Source of the DNA: Nemania diffusa
Lineage: Eukaryota > Ascomycota > Sordariomycetes > Xylariales > Xylariaceae
Assembly: GCA_038501195.1 (NCBI GenBank)
Contig: JBBPUQ010000010.1
Location: forward strand, 1,691,501-1,755,500
Direction of reading: 5' to 3'
DNA length: 64,000 nt
In this document: positions 22,310 to 33,900 of the stretch, in pieces
Position numbering within the stretch: position 1 is the first letter of the stretch
Layout: every line of letters starts with the position of its first letter
Notes under the pieces: model-generated
What the model saw: only the letters and a program-made list of their open reading frames with translations
Told to the model about the DNA's origin: nothing
The model's database searches: none
Program-made: the position numbers and the translations under genes

Positions 22310-23487
22310 GATGGATGAGAGCTAGTCGCCTAGGGAGGCGACGGATATGCGATATGCTAGTCGTGCAGCCGGGTTGAAAGGACTCATGATTGTCCTCTGC
22401 ACGAAGCAGAACTAAATATAGGAATGGCCTCAGAGATGTGGACCCAATGTAGTGAGGTTTCAAGGGCACTAGGAAAACAAGGGAATACGCGTATGTATGG
22501 CGATGTTGTAATTGGTAAAACAATAACAGCTTTATTTATTCCATTGTTTATACGCAAGGATTCGGTGTTTTTTGTTTGCTGCAAGATCGACTTTGACGCG
22601 ACTGGATAGACCAATTAGGTGAGAAATAATGAGGCTTGCAACTTCCCTTACTACCTATACAAATCCTCGTAAGAATAGAGGGAGCAGAGTTAACGCCACA
22701 GACGGCGTTTAGCCATTGCTTCTGTAACGAGAGAAGATCTTGTGAGTTATGAGTGGAACTGGAAGTAGCATGTTGAAGCTAGGTACGTCAGAGCTGAGTA
22801 TAGTGCTTTAATACATAACTCTTATAAATTCATAGAGATTGTACTAAATCTCTTGATATTGAGTTGTATCGTACTTATGGTAACTTCATCACCAAGGATC
22901 CAAGTTGTTAGTAATATCCATAGAGTAGATTGAATTTTTATATAGACCTATCATCAAGGTAGGTTACTTCGATAGCTCGAGAGTGAAGGCAGGTTGCAGC
23001 ATGGCCCTCACGCCATACCCATCAGTTTACGGCTTCATACTACCAAGAGACGGATGATCAGACATGTGTAAGGATGACAAAACTTCACTACAAGAAGGGT
23101 TACATTTAGAAAGTTGGTAGAGTATATGCTATCCTGACTACGAAGTCAGCAGCTCTGTGTAGACAAATTGGTTAAGTATACCCTTAGGGTAAACTAGAAC
23201 ATCAAAGACAACTACATCGCAGTGGTTGATGAGCGTCTTCTATGAAAGACCAATACCTAATACTGTGAAGCTACATAAGTATTTCATGATTCATCAAATC
23301 GGTTACTATAAGTAGTCTCAGGTGCGGATGCGATCCAAAATCAGAGGGTATGTGCTGTCGTCCAACAGGTTATTTAATAGTTTCGGGTATAGTAGAGCGA
23401 GGGCGATCTTCAAAGCCATGAGAATTAATATATAAGTGCATCAGATGCTCTCATATTCTGCTGAAAGCATACCTATCCAAACTCCCA
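22310..23487. other. AT-rich intergenic region
   Basis: Upstream of the 295-aa gene and downstream of the glycosyltransferase gene. AT-rich from about 22620 on. Short ORFs at 22302..22614 on both strands are mutually antisense and without motifs. Nothing else seen. Confidence 0.5.
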
Positions 23488-24885
23488 TCAATCACGTATA
23501 ATCATTTCCCGAACTGCTTCCTTACCAAACAACTCCTCGACATTTCTCATATGGCTAGTAGCCAGCTCGCGCGCATCCAGGTCCTCAAACGCCATACTCC
23601 AGATCCTCCCCGCCTCAACGGACGTCGTGCCCGACGCGCTGACCCTGCCGAGGTGCTGCGCGAGCATCGGATACGCGCTCACGCGCGCGAGGCCGTGCTC
23701 CCACGCGAAGTCCTTGGGGAGCATGTCTGCGCGTCCGGCGCGGCCGCGCTTCGTCGTGGCGGCCATGAGGAAGTCGGACAGGGCGCCCGCGTGCTCGCGG
23801 TTGAACACGAGCGCCTGGCTGCAGCAGCCGAACCACTCCTCGCGGACGCCCGGCGCCGGCGCGAGCAGCGACGCCTTGCCGGACGCGAAGAAGAGCCACA
23901 CGCAGAGCGGCACCGCGACGCCGCACGTGACGAGCAGCACCCAGCCGTCAACGTGGCGGGCCGCGGAGCGCGAGAGGACGAAGCGGCGCGCGAGCAGGAT
24001 GAGGGCGAGCAGGGGAATGCTGACGGCGAGGGATATCATGTGCGCGTTGTTGCTTCGGAAGCCGTAGCCGCCACCCCAGCCCGAGCTGCGTTCTTGGCTG
24101 AACATGCGAAGGTAGAGCCAGCTGTTTGGGCCGCCGGGTTTGACTCGGCCGGGTGCAGGACGGTGTCGCCTGGGGTCCTTCATCATGTCCTCGATGGCGT
24201 GCAGGTTCTTTAGCGTCTGCGCCGCCCAGCCGTCCGCGAGGAGAATGTCGTCTTCGAACAATGCGATATACGGCGCATCGGACGTCTGGATGCACCGGCG
24301 AAGTGCGTATGCATAGTCATACACGGTCTTCCTCTCGACCATGCTCTTGTCCCTGAGATCCCTGGACCACCACTCGAGCAAGGCCATCTGGCTTTCCCTG
24401 TCCTCGTCCCGGAGGCTCCCCGGATACGTCATGATGTCATCGGCGATATCGGCGGCGGCCAGTCTAGCATAGCTCTTATGCAGCGCTTCGGGGTTTGGAA
24501 CGTCGGCGAAGAATAGTGTTAGGTGGATCGCTTCCCGCTCTGCGCGGGTCATGTTGGCAAGAAAGGAGCCCACCGCGGTCTCGACATATTGTCTCCCCGC
24601 CATACCGCGGGCTACAGTCATGAAGACTGCGCAGATCTCCGGCCTTGGCCCGCCCTTGGCTAGTCGCGATCGGATCGCGTCGGAGCTCGTCTCTAGCGCG
24701 TCGAGAAATGCATCCGCCTCGGCCTGCCGCGTGGTCGAGTAGAATCGGTCGAAGCCATGTTCCTCGGAAAAGAAGATGGACAGCGGGTCGCGGTAGAAGT
24801 TGAAGTATCCGTACGTCGCGTAGAGGGACACGATGCTCAGGAGCAGGACTAGAGCCCGGAAACCGGGTTGGGCGAGGAGGTTCAT
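23488..24885 (-). CDS. PGAP4-like glycosyltransferase, Golgi/ER membrane
   Basis: Single-exon, 465-aa membrane glycosyltransferase resembling PGAP4 (TMEM246), which in animals adds GalNAc to the first mannose of GPI anchors. TM1 lies at about 10-28 (ALVLLLSIVSLYATYGYF). A GT-A-like lumenal domain follows, with ICAVFMTVARGMAGRQYVET at about 84-103 and a metal-binding acidic triplet in ALFEDDILLADGW (Glu-Asp-Asp at 211-213). A hydrophobic hairpin (about 282-304 and 315-335) then interrupts the domain, and EEWFGCCSQALVFNREH continues it. This TM pair inserted within GT-A is the hallmark of PGAP4. The acceptor in this fungus is inferred. Codon third positions are strongly GC-rich, so antisense ORFs here are shadows. 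Confidence 0.82.
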   Translation of the reverse strand: MNLLAQPGFRALVLLLSIVSLYATYGYFNFYRDPLSIFFSEEHGFDRFYSTTRQAEADAFLDALETSSDAIRSRLAKGGPRPEICAVFMTVARGMAGRQYVETAVGSFLANMTRAEREAIHLTLFFADVPNPEALHKSYARLAAADIADDIMTYPGSLRDEDRESQMALLEWWSRDLRDKSMVERKTVYDYAYALRRCIQTSDAPYIALFEDDILLADGWAAQTLKNLHAIEDMMKDPRRHRPAPGRVKPGGPNSWLYLRMFSQERSSGWGGGYGFRSNNAHMISLAVSIPLLALILLARRFVLSRSAARHVDGWVLLVTCGVAVPLCVWLFFASGKASLLAPAPGVREEWFGCCSQALVFNREHAGALSDFLMAATTKRGRAGRADMLPKDFAWEHGLARVSAYPMLAQHLGRVSASGTTSVEAGRIWSMAFEDLDARELATSHMRNVEELFGKEAVREMIIRD

Positions 24886-26743
24886 GATGGATCAAACATG
24901 GAGAAGGCAACTATAGACAATCGATGATCATAGAACATCATGGTACATCATGTTTCTGCTCATCTTAGGTCCTAACGTACCTCTTTCGACGAGGTGCCAT
25001 AACTGGCCATCATAAAGCGATGCAATAAATATTCGTGAAATTTGATAAGAGGACGGACCACCGAAGTAGGCAGGTACATGCAGAGTAAGATAGGTACAAT
25101 GTATGTACTGTAGGACATTGAGGTGCATACATCCTCAGAGTATACATGTACATAGGTACTTGCTCTATCTAAAATACCTACGCTAAGGTACACATTTATA
25201 TATAGAGGTAGGTACCTTCTCATAGGTGCCTACACCCACGAGTGTGCACACACACCTAACCCATATATTTACCTAAGCTGGTACAATGTAGTGCTCTCAC
25301 AACCCTTGTTGCTGCATACATACATGTATGTAAGTACCACCTATCTATGCGTAGGCACGCCTCAGGTTCTCTATCGACGACCACCTCAGCCCCTTTCTTC
25401 TAAGAACATCTACATCCCCCTTTAGAGAGAGGTGATCATACGTTACACCTCACTACATAATGCGCGATGATGGGCATATGATATCTATAAAATTAGTATC
25501 TCGACCACAGATGATTCCGACCAGCTACACGGCAAAGCAAAACCTACCCGTCTAGATATACTGCGACGCCAGGAAGCCATTCGACTGCAAAAGAAATTTT
25601 ATATCGCGAATTGGCCAGGTAGGTATTGTGCCAATTGGTCGAATTAGTAGTCCCTTACTTCAATATTGTCGGTTATCGGTACAACAATGCAGCAGTTTCA
25701 TTGTCGGTAACGATCCTTGAGACAGGCAACATCTAGATTAGCCATTCTGTACGACCGCGCCTTTCTAGGCTTTCTCCCTACCTAGTGTATGCATCTCCGA
25801 GGAACTAGTATGGCCATATAACGGCTGGGTGGCGGACATTTCCTCGGGCCGCTCCCCGTTGGAGCCCACGCACGCCAACGTCACATTTCTTGTGTGAAGG
25901 AACCGTTCTTGGGATCACCCGTCATCAGCCCCCAAACTTTAGAGGGCCAGCTTAGACGCCTCAGCCCCAACATGACAGTCGATCAGACATCTGTTACGGT
26001 TCTCTACAGCTTGATCTTATATCTTCCGCGTTTTGTATTGCGGTCCAAAACCTCATGACCAGTTTCGTCATGTATCTATCAACAGAATTATGGTTGGTTA
26101 GGCTAACGGAACCCGATTTATGGGAAGTTCGTGTTAATTAGATTCTCGCATTTTGTAAGTGAAAACTCTATTGAATTCACAGTCGGCGCAGGCAAGCAGA
26201 GTAGGTACTCACTCAGATCTTTTCAACGATAAAGGCGACCTGCCTTAGCGGACTATGGCTGTCGTTAACTTTTATAGAGTGGACCTGATACCGAATGATC
26301 CATAGCGGATAGCCCTTAAATGAGGTACTGTAAGATGTTCAAGTCTCAAAAAGCTGACGTGTCATCCGGTATCGCATATATGGTGTGGTATTCTGTATAG
26401 CTAATCGGATCAGTCGTGCCGTAGGCAGCAAAATTCAACTAATGGTAGCACTACATGGGCGATCTGAACTATTAGGTAGCTTTTAAAGCCGCACCGAGTG
26501 ACTTGATGACCTTATATAGTCTGGGGTTTCAAGTTCCACAGGGTTGCAGTTGCTTCAAAGTTGCCCTTCGGCAAGAAGCCGACATCTAGCAACTTAATCT
26601 TCACTTATATAAACCCTTAACGTATGTGGGAATCACGAGACGACTTCGGGAATGGGGATGCTTCTCGTCCCTATCACGATCGACTCTAAACACTGGGGAC
26701 AGACAACTAGGAAATAAACGAGGTCCTCCCACCGTCGAAACTC
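24886..26743. other. Intergenic region with TAGGTA motifs
   Basis: About 1.9 kb upstream of the PGAP4-like gene and of the small plus-strand gene. From 25080 to 25345 it is rich in TAGGTAC, ACCTACG, GGTAGGTACC and TACATACATGTATGTA words. The remainder is plain AT-rich sequence; no ORF is convincing. Confidence 0.5.
25145..25232. repeat. TAGGTACC palindrome cluster
   Basis: Successive ATAGGTACT, ATACCTACG, AAGGTACAC, GAGGTAGGTACC and ATAGGTGCC words upstream of the PGAP4-like gene belong to the dispersed intergenic motif family. Confidence 0.5.
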
Positions 26744-27040
26744 ATGGGCATCTCAGCGGAGGTTGCGGTCGGCATAATAGGCGTAATTCTAGCAATACCT
26801 GCTTTCTTGGTCATCGTCTGGAAATGGGCTCAATATCGAAGTTGGCGTGGCCACCAGAGTAAGCCGCTCTATCACATAACGTCTGGACTTGGCCTGGTGC
26901 CTATGACTGACGTATTAACCAACAAAGATAGTCGCGACATAGAGCTGAGTACAATAACCGCAAACTCATCGCCCACAGGCTCTGATAGGACCAATACCTC
27001 CATATCCATTAGAGTTGATTATTCGCCTGGACGTCCTTGA
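26744..27040 (+). CDS. Small single-TM protein, 98 aa
   Basis: ATG-started ORF. Residues about 7-28 form one strong TM helix (AVGIIGVILAIPAFLVIVWK) followed at once by Trp/Arg (WAQYRSWRGHQ). A soluble, Ser/Thr-rich tail of about 60 aa ends in GRP. Many Pezizomycotina carry such short one-TM proteins of unknown role, often in heterokaryon-incompatibility-like or accessory settings, but no further domain is visible here. The helix and the following basic cluster predict N-out/C-in topology. It could be an exon of a larger gene, but I see no good donor. Confidence 0.5.
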   Translation: MGISAEVAVGIIGVILAIPAFLVIVWKWAQYRSWRGHQSKPLYHITSGLGLVPMTDVLTNKDSRDIELSTITANSSPTGSDRTNTSISIRVDYSPGRP

Positions 27041-27611
27041 TAACACAATGACGATTTACCATCGATCAATCCACCATGACAGAGGAGGTTGATATTCTAG
27101 AACTAAGACACGATATTCAGCGAAAGGGTGTTCTCATACCATATACCCGTAGTCGAAGGCCGTCTACCAGGTGGGGAATAAGCCATTATAGGGAATAGAA
27201 ATGGCAGGGCATTTATCTACCTGAGCACTCAGGCAGTGCCGGCAGGCTCTATAGACACCGGCAGCTGGAGTTTAACCCAAAGTTAGGTCCAGCCATTGTA
27301 CTTCATGTAAAATATTTATACCCAGGGAGGTTAGGTCAAATACCTGAGATGGATGGGTCGGTAAATACCCTCGGTTTTTTAAGTTATTTGTACATCTATG
27401 ACGTTTTACGACAGACATGATTTTTCACGAGCTTCCCTCTGTAGCAATAGCAGCATGTATAAATAAACCAGAGGTTAAAGAAGTTGTCTTTATTTCACTT
27501 AGATTGTATTCCTATCTAAGCCCCAACTACGTAAAGAAAGACCAAGAAAGTATTTACTTCTCATGTCATTTTACATATCACCACCGACAAGCCTGAACGA
27601 ACAGACAAAGT
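27041..27611. other. Convergent 3' intergenic region
   Basis: Spacer between the small TM gene and the oxygenase gene. A 40-codon ATG frame beginning at 27077 has no support. AT-rich, with no structure noted. Confidence 0.45.
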
Positions 27612-28806
27612 CTAATAGGCGGCCACGGCAGCCTGCTCGGGGACCTGGACCTGGATCTCGGGCTCGTCCTCCTCGACCATGCCGCCGAGGATCATGGAGG
27701 AGGGGGCGGCGGCCTGGAGCTCGGGGGGGCTGGTGAAGGCGAAGAACTTCTCGTCGTGCCACTGGCCGGCGGTGATGTAGCGGCCCTCGGAGTCGGTGAA
27801 CATGGTGTCGTTCTCGGCGCGCAGGAAGTAGGCGATGGAGTAGCGGTGCTGGCTGTAGTCGTAGGGCACGACGCGGTGGATGCACGACTGCATGGTGTGG
27901 CCCGAGGCGAAGCGCAGCGAGTCGCCGACGTTGACGACGGCGGTGCCGGGCCGCGGCTCGACGAAGCCGAACTCGCGGGCTCCGGGGGGCCGGATCTGCA
28001 TGCCCCACTCCTCGCTGAAGAGCAGCGTCAGCGAGCTGATGTCCGTGTGCTTCTGGTGCCCGATGTTGGCGTCGGTGCGAGGGTCCGACGGGATGTAGTG
28101 CATCATGGCCAGCGTGCTCGTCGAGGGCCGGTCGTTGCGGTGCGTGTTCTCGAAGCGCGCCGCGCCCGTCAGCCCGCAGCCTGTCGAGAGCGCCGACAGG
28201 ATCGTCTTGGTGACGATGTTGGAGCCCGCGATCGCGTTCTCGAGCACCTGCATGTCCGGGCTGTTCTTGATCACGTCCGGGATGTGAGGGCTGTCCTTCT
28301 GGATCTCGTCACGAGAGACCTGTTGAGGCAGCAGCGTCAGAACACGGACCCCTGGTATAAGTGGGAGTGGATTTCCGGTTCAGAAAACTCACCTTGATCA
28401 TCTCGTAGCCGTCCTTGGTGTTCGCTAGGACACCAGTGCGGGAGCCGATAGGCTCGTAACTATTCGTTCCTGTGAGCAAAATATCGCCCTTCGCATTTTG
28501 GACCGTATGAGCTTACCCTAGGTGCGGTGCGACGAGACCGTACTGGTTCTTGGCCTCAATAGGAGACTCAAAGAAGCGGTGCATGAGCTTCAGTGTCTCC
28601 TGCTGGTCAGCAACAAGTCGGCGACCGTCGATGCCCTTCAGATCAATGTAGAAATAACCCTCATCCTGGCAACAGCGGACAAGTCTCTCGAGCTCATCGG
28701 GCTCCTGGGAGAGCAGTTTGCTGAAGTCGAAGGATTGCATGGGGTAGACCGGGACCTTCTTCCCATTCCACTCGACGGTCCGTAGAGGCTCGGTAGTGAT
28801 AGCCAT
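27612..28806 (-). CDS. 2-oxoglutarate/Fe(II) oxygenase, isopenicillin-N-synthase-like
   Basis: Non-haem iron oxygenase. Three exons, complement(27612..28319, 28393..28459, 28517..28806), give 354 aa. The first intron uses acceptor GAATAG, which restores the expected APHLGYEPIGSRTGV; the nearer CACAG acceptor would create a stop. The N-terminal DIOX_N region (FDFSKLLSQEPDELERLVRC, EGYFYIDLKG) is followed by the catalytic jelly-roll. The iron ligands are His210 and Asp212 (GHQKHTDISSLTLLF) and His268 (CIHRVVPYD); the 2-oxoglutarate-binding Arg278-x-Ser280 lies in HRYSIAYF. Family members act in secondary metabolism or small-molecule oxidation; the substrate cannot be inferred, and no biosynthetic partner sits next to it. 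Third positions are GC-rich. Confidence 0.92.
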
Positions 28807-30204
28807 GATGTTTAGATTTACGAAGATGCTGCACTACTTAGAAATACACGATAATATCTAAAGCGTATTTAATGCTGAAGAAATGTTCTAAACTCTCTCC
28901 TTACCTACGAGGGAGCTGAGATTGTATTATTATATACGTGTGTGTGTGGTATCTGAAGTACTGTACACAGACAGACAAGCTGCATGAAACCGTATAGTTG
29001 TCGGAAGATTGTCCTCCACCGACCCAAGAGAACTGGTGATAGACGGTAGATTCGCCCCTTTTACCCTACGCTGCCGCGTATTTACCCACGAGCACCTCTT
29101 ACAGTGTCACCTTGCGCCACGCCACTGACCTATCTCTTCACCTCTCGTTCTCCGTGTGCCTGTGTAATCTATAATTTGGCAGAACTGGACTACCTCTTGG
29201 CAAACGATCATGACATTGCTATCGTCAATTGAATACAGTACCAAGACCGGCAGATGTAGTCTCAATTTAGGGTTACAAGAGGCTATTCCTAGCTTGGTAT
29301 GAGGCAACTATCTACCTTATTGCCTACCTCCACACTTGACGAGCAACTTCTAGTATAATTTTGTACAAAGCTCTCGCCCAAAATACTCGATGCGGATATC
29401 TGTATATCTGCTATAACCCCCCTCACCTAGGTGGCACCTATGAGGCGTCCTCACATAGTGCAATAGTGGTTGAAGAAACACATCCGAGGTATCAGACCAT
29501 CGAACCTCCGTCCTAGCCGATTGCGGGCTTCGGTACACCATTCACCCGTCCAACTTCGGCAGAGGAAGCAGGCTATCTACGTAACTGTTTGTTGCTCATC
29601 AATCGCGGACAGGGGCAAGAGTCAACTTCGATCAAATAAAGAGCTGGTTCCCAGAAGAAACTTCGTTAGTAACCCAGTAACATGCCTATCTAGTCCTTGC
29701 GATATACGGAAGAATACCCGACCTATTGGTACTCGGATCTCCTCCTAGTTCACATGCGCACTCGCTGCTTTGATCATGCTAGAAACATGCAGACGGTACA
29801 AGATGTGGGGGGCTGTGCTGCAGCGGTTCACAAATCATATTGTTGGTTTGAAGCCAAAGAAATCAGTTACAAGTACATATACTTGAACGCCTAACACTCA
29901 ACCGCAACAGAAACACAACCGCGAAAGATCAAACGAGAAACCGAGCTCTCCGACTCCTCACGCACTAACACCGTACCAGATGTCCAACCCAGGTGCCCTA
30001 ACAAAACCCTCCTCGGAGTATGAAAAGATTCGTTGCGTCCATTCATTCCGTCATATACATGGCCAAAGCATTGTAGGTCAAGGTCGATGCGAGGAATCGT
30101 GAAGTATTGTCCTCGTTGCAAGCGACCATTGGTCACCCTTCTCGCATCCTTCATGGGGGGGTATTGGGGTTAGGCCTCAAAACTACGAATAGCTATCTAG
30201 CCTC
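28807..30204. other. Intergenic region, no gene supported
   Basis: About 1.4 kb between two minus-strand genes: promoter of the oxygenase at its left end and the 3' end of CCR4 at its right. A (TG)n-like run, TACGTGTGTGTGTGG, lies near 28935. ORFs such as 29470..29748 and 29891..30154 have no motifs. Confidence 0.5.
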
Positions 30205-32367
30205 TTAGTCTATCCGACCTTTTTGGTCCCCTGGTGCTTTCTTCTCCTTCTTAGGCTTGAAAACAAACTCTCCCATTATGTGGATGTGGTCTGCAGGGAA
30301 GTGGTAGTTGGGGAATCCAGGTACGCGCTTCAGGTACTCTGCATCCGGAGGCCCGAGAAGTTCCACAAGATCTAGAGTATTGGTTGTGTACCAGATGTAA
30401 TCAAGGACGCCTGAGAATGATGGTGTGTAGTTGGTGAATGTTAATTCGTCTGGTGTGCCGAAGAGGTGTGCGTACGAGTTCCGCAAACTAAATGGATGCT
30501 CGATGCCATCTCGTGTAAAGTTGCCGTACGAATGACCTTTCAAATCCGGATGATCTGGTGGTATGCGACCCTTCTCTAGGAGTTCATAGACTGAACTATC
30601 GGTCATCGAATTATAATCACCGCATACAAGTAATGGAATGTCCGTGTTATTGCGGTAGTCTTGGCTCGGCAAGGGCTCAGGGAAATCTTCGACTTGATTA
30701 TCCTCTACAGATGACTTGGTGAGTTGCTTCTCCTCGATTGGTATTGCCGGGCGTCGAGTATAGCGCTCGGATTGCTTAGTGACAAGCTCCATCAAGATAC
30801 CCGTCTGTACTGCCTTAACGTCTGGCAAGAATGATTCCCAGCAGAGATGTGCATTAACAACAATGAATCGGTTGCCCGTAAACCGTGACTCGAAAAAGCA
30901 GTAAACGGCAATGGTATCTTTAGGCATTACTCGGTTGAAAACATCGTCTGCTGATTTCATATCCGGACGATTAATTGCCGTTTGTCGGAAATCAACTAGC
31001 TGTTTGTCAAGCAAGATATATTTATCGGCCTTGTAGAATATGGAACACCCATCTACAGCTTGCTGATCTTTGCCCGTCATATGCTTGACACGGGTCTTAG
31101 GGTAGAAGACACCTCTATAACCCTTCTTACCGAGTTCAGGGAGGAAGAAGTTATCAAATGCGTCCATAGCAGTCTCTTGCAAGCAGAGAATATCAGAATC
31201 TCTGTCGTGGAACTCCTGCATTATACTGTCTCGGCGATATTCCCACGATAGAGCACTGGCTGGAGTGTAACCATATAGAGTACTCGAGGCGTACTTGTCA
31301 CACAATGTGTTCCAGGACATGACTCGGAGGCGTTCCCTATCAGAGCCTATGTCCTCTTGGATTGTGACTGGTACACGCGGAGCAGGTGGTATAGGCACTA
31401 GTGAGCGTTAGTCCACGTCTACGGTTCTAACAGTAAAGTGACACGTACCAGGGGCATTTTCTTTGAGGTAGTTGATGAACTCTTTGGTACCCCCTTCGAT
31501 CATCCTCGTCTTGGTCTCGTTATCCAATGGATTACCCTGTATGCCTAGTAATTCTAGGAAATGCAGAGCACCTAGTTCATAGGGTATATTTCGGATCATG
31601 TTGTTAAACAGTAATAGCTGGCGCAGGGGTGTACACATGCCGAGCTCAGGCGGCAAGTGAGAGAGCTGGTTGTGGGAAACATCAAGTAAACGTAAAGAGC
31701 GGAGCTGCCCAATGGCTGGAGGAAGTGAGGTCAATTGGTTGGAGGAGAGATAGACCTCGGTAAGAAACTGGTATTCATTGAACAGCGGTGGCGATACGTT
31801 CTTTAGTCCTTGGCCACTCATATCAAGCATCAACCAATCCTGCCTGTCGAGAGCCTTGTCGAAATTCACTGGCCTCCCCCTATCCTCCAGTTCGCCATCG
31901 ACCGGGTCACTCGTATTGGTGCTGGCGAGCGGGCCAATACCCTTGTTCTCCGATGCCTTGGTCCTTGCGTAGTAGTGTTGCTGGTGCTGTTCGGCCATGG
32001 TCTGATGCGCTTGTTCAGCTGCTTTGAAGGCCTTCAGCTGCTCATTCCAGTGTTCACTATATTGCTGTTGGCCTTGCACGCCGCGAGAGCCAGTTGTCGT
32101 ACCATTCTGGTGGTTACTCGGGGTGAACGGGCTTACATTTGGTCCGAGGCTGGCAGGGAAGCCAGAGTGGCTAATCGATCCAGGCGTTGCATTATGGCTG
32201 GCGTGATCTTGCTGTAAGTTCTGGTGATGTTGGGGATGGGTATGGTGTTGATGTGCCCCTTGCGGCTGCTGGACGTAGGCATTGTACATCATTTGGGGCA
32301 TTCCACGCCCGCCGGCGACACCATTTAGGCGTGAATTATGTCCTTGTTGATGATTCGGCCCGTACAT
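30205..32367 (-). CDS. CCR4: CCR4-NOT deadenylase catalytic subunit Ccr4
   Basis: 3'-5' poly(A) nuclease of the CCR4-NOT complex, acting in cytoplasmic mRNA turnover. Two exons, complement(30205..31397, 31449..32367), with a 51-nt intron at phase 1, give 703 aa. Residues 1-165 are Gln/His/Asn-rich. Leucine-rich repeats span about 178-280 (LTEVYLSSNQLTSLP, LRLLDVSHNQLSHLP, LRQLLLFNNMIRNIP), the NOT1-binding module. The EEP nuclease follows: RVMSWNTLCDKYA near 331, catalytic Glu in CLQETAMDAF near 381, VNAHLCWES near 487, Asp/Asn in CGDYNSM near 567-569, and the final Asp-His in PADHIHIMGEF near 686. All catalytic residues are present. The tail is Lys-rich. Confidence 0.96.
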
Positions 32368-33730
32368 AACGCTGGATTGATGTGGCAGCTATCTAGGGCG
32401 TTGATCTATTTGTCTGACGCTGGAGTACGGTAGCGAATTCTCTGGTTTTAATCGTCGTTTTTGGTTGGGGTGTTTGTATGGATACGTAAAAGTTCGTAGT
32501 AGAGCTGAAAGTCCATCTGCGTTGATAGCAGTGTCTAGGCGCCGCCCAAAGGGACCTCTTAGACGTGATAGATCGGGATAGGATTGGTTAGAGAAGGCCG
32601 AATTTAGTAAGATAGCTGAAGTAGATAAGAGTAAGGTGGAACGAGTCGTCGGGTGGCATCCATGTATTCAGGTGAGGGAGGTCGGTGGACTGCTGCATCG
32701 ATACAGTATAGAAGGCAGCTATAGTCAATCGGTTCCGAAGCTCATAAAACCAGGTGCCGGGAGATGTAGAAGACTCGCATAAAGAGTGTCAACGGAAAGG
32801 TGAGGATATATGGTAACGTCGCGACTGCGAGGGGGCGCTTCGTTGTGTTTGAGGTGGTTTCGTTCGTGGCTGGCAATATTGTCGCTAGAAGTTCGCTGAA
32901 TGAGAATGTTATGATAACAGTTCTGCTACGTATACTATCGCTGAATGGCCTTGAAGCCGAATAAGGATTCGACCACAATAGGAGTCCCGAAGAAGAGGAA
33001 TATCACCACTTGGATGATGGTTTCAGGCGACAACGCCTCGGCCTCGGTGGCGAGTCAACACAAACAATGTGTCCGGTTTAATTGTGACCCCTACCCCCGG
33101 TTGACACAGTCAGTTCAGTTGCCCAGAGAGGTCGCGGCTCTCCCCGCGTGAAGGGTGCGAGATGGAAACGGGGACGGGGACATCGGACAACCCCGTCCCT
33201 GCGTGGGTTGAGAGTAGGTGGGGATGCTGCGAGGCCACGCCGAGATGCCACCATGCAGTATTCAAACTTACCTGTTGTTGTTAGAGCTCCCTCTTGGGGC
33301 GAAGTGAGTGGCGGGTGGGGGGGCTGCAAATGCAAGGCAGGATGCGATGCAATGCGCAGTATCAATAGATCAAAGGGCTAGTAGAGAGCAATACTGCAAT
33401 CCTTGCTGTTATGGGTTTGCGTGTTAGTCTGATGGTGGGTTTTGTTGTGGTGGCGATTCGCTGAATGAACACTTAGTAGATAAGAGGTAGTTCAAGTTGT
33501 CGCATGGGAAGCTTGTCTCGCGCAAAGGTTAGCAGATTCCGATGTCAGTCGCAAAATACTTGATCATGGTGTCCTGCGCTCTCTTATAGTTTCCGGCATG
33601 TGGGTAGGTAGGTAGCTGTTTGGGTCCATGTCCGGCTAGAAGCTCTTTGTTCAGCCTCTGAAGCTCCGATTCATGATGGTACAGGCCCAGCCTTGCTGTC
33701 ACGTGACCCTGAGCATTCACCTTCGCTGTG

Positions 33731-33900
33731 TACCTAGGTACATAAGGTACTTATCATTTGCGCTATTCATCATAAGTGAGTTGAAGTACCTTCGATACCC
33801 CAAATGTCAGCGCACCTTAGGTACCTACCTAGGTACCTATATATAGGTAGAGGTCAGCTAGACTCAGAGTACCTAGCTAAGGTATACCTTAGGTACCTGC
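33731..33900. repeat. Dense TACCTAGGTA / TAGGTACCTA cluster
   Basis: In about 170 nt this stretch carries TACCTAGGTA, AAGGTACTT, CCTTAGGTACC, ACCTAGGTACCTA, ATATATAGGTAG, TACCTAGCTA and ACCTTAGGTACC. It is the densest example in the window of the palindromic word family that recurs in nearly every long intergenic region and in none of the exons I read. Confidence 0.65.

Noticed and set aside
23551..24295. Arg/Ala-rich antisense ORFs over the PGAP4-like gene
   Set aside because: Same GC3 shadow effect; the minus-strand frame carries TM segments and the EDD motif.
27756..28397. 213-aa plus-strand ORF opposite the oxygenase
   Set aside because: Antisense shadow of the iron-ligand-bearing exon; composition Val/Gly/Arg/Asp-rich.
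28461..28516. Shorter oxygenase intron 1 ending at CACAG
   Set aside because: It gives an immediate in-frame stop; acceptor GAATAG restores the conserved HLGYEPIGSRTG.
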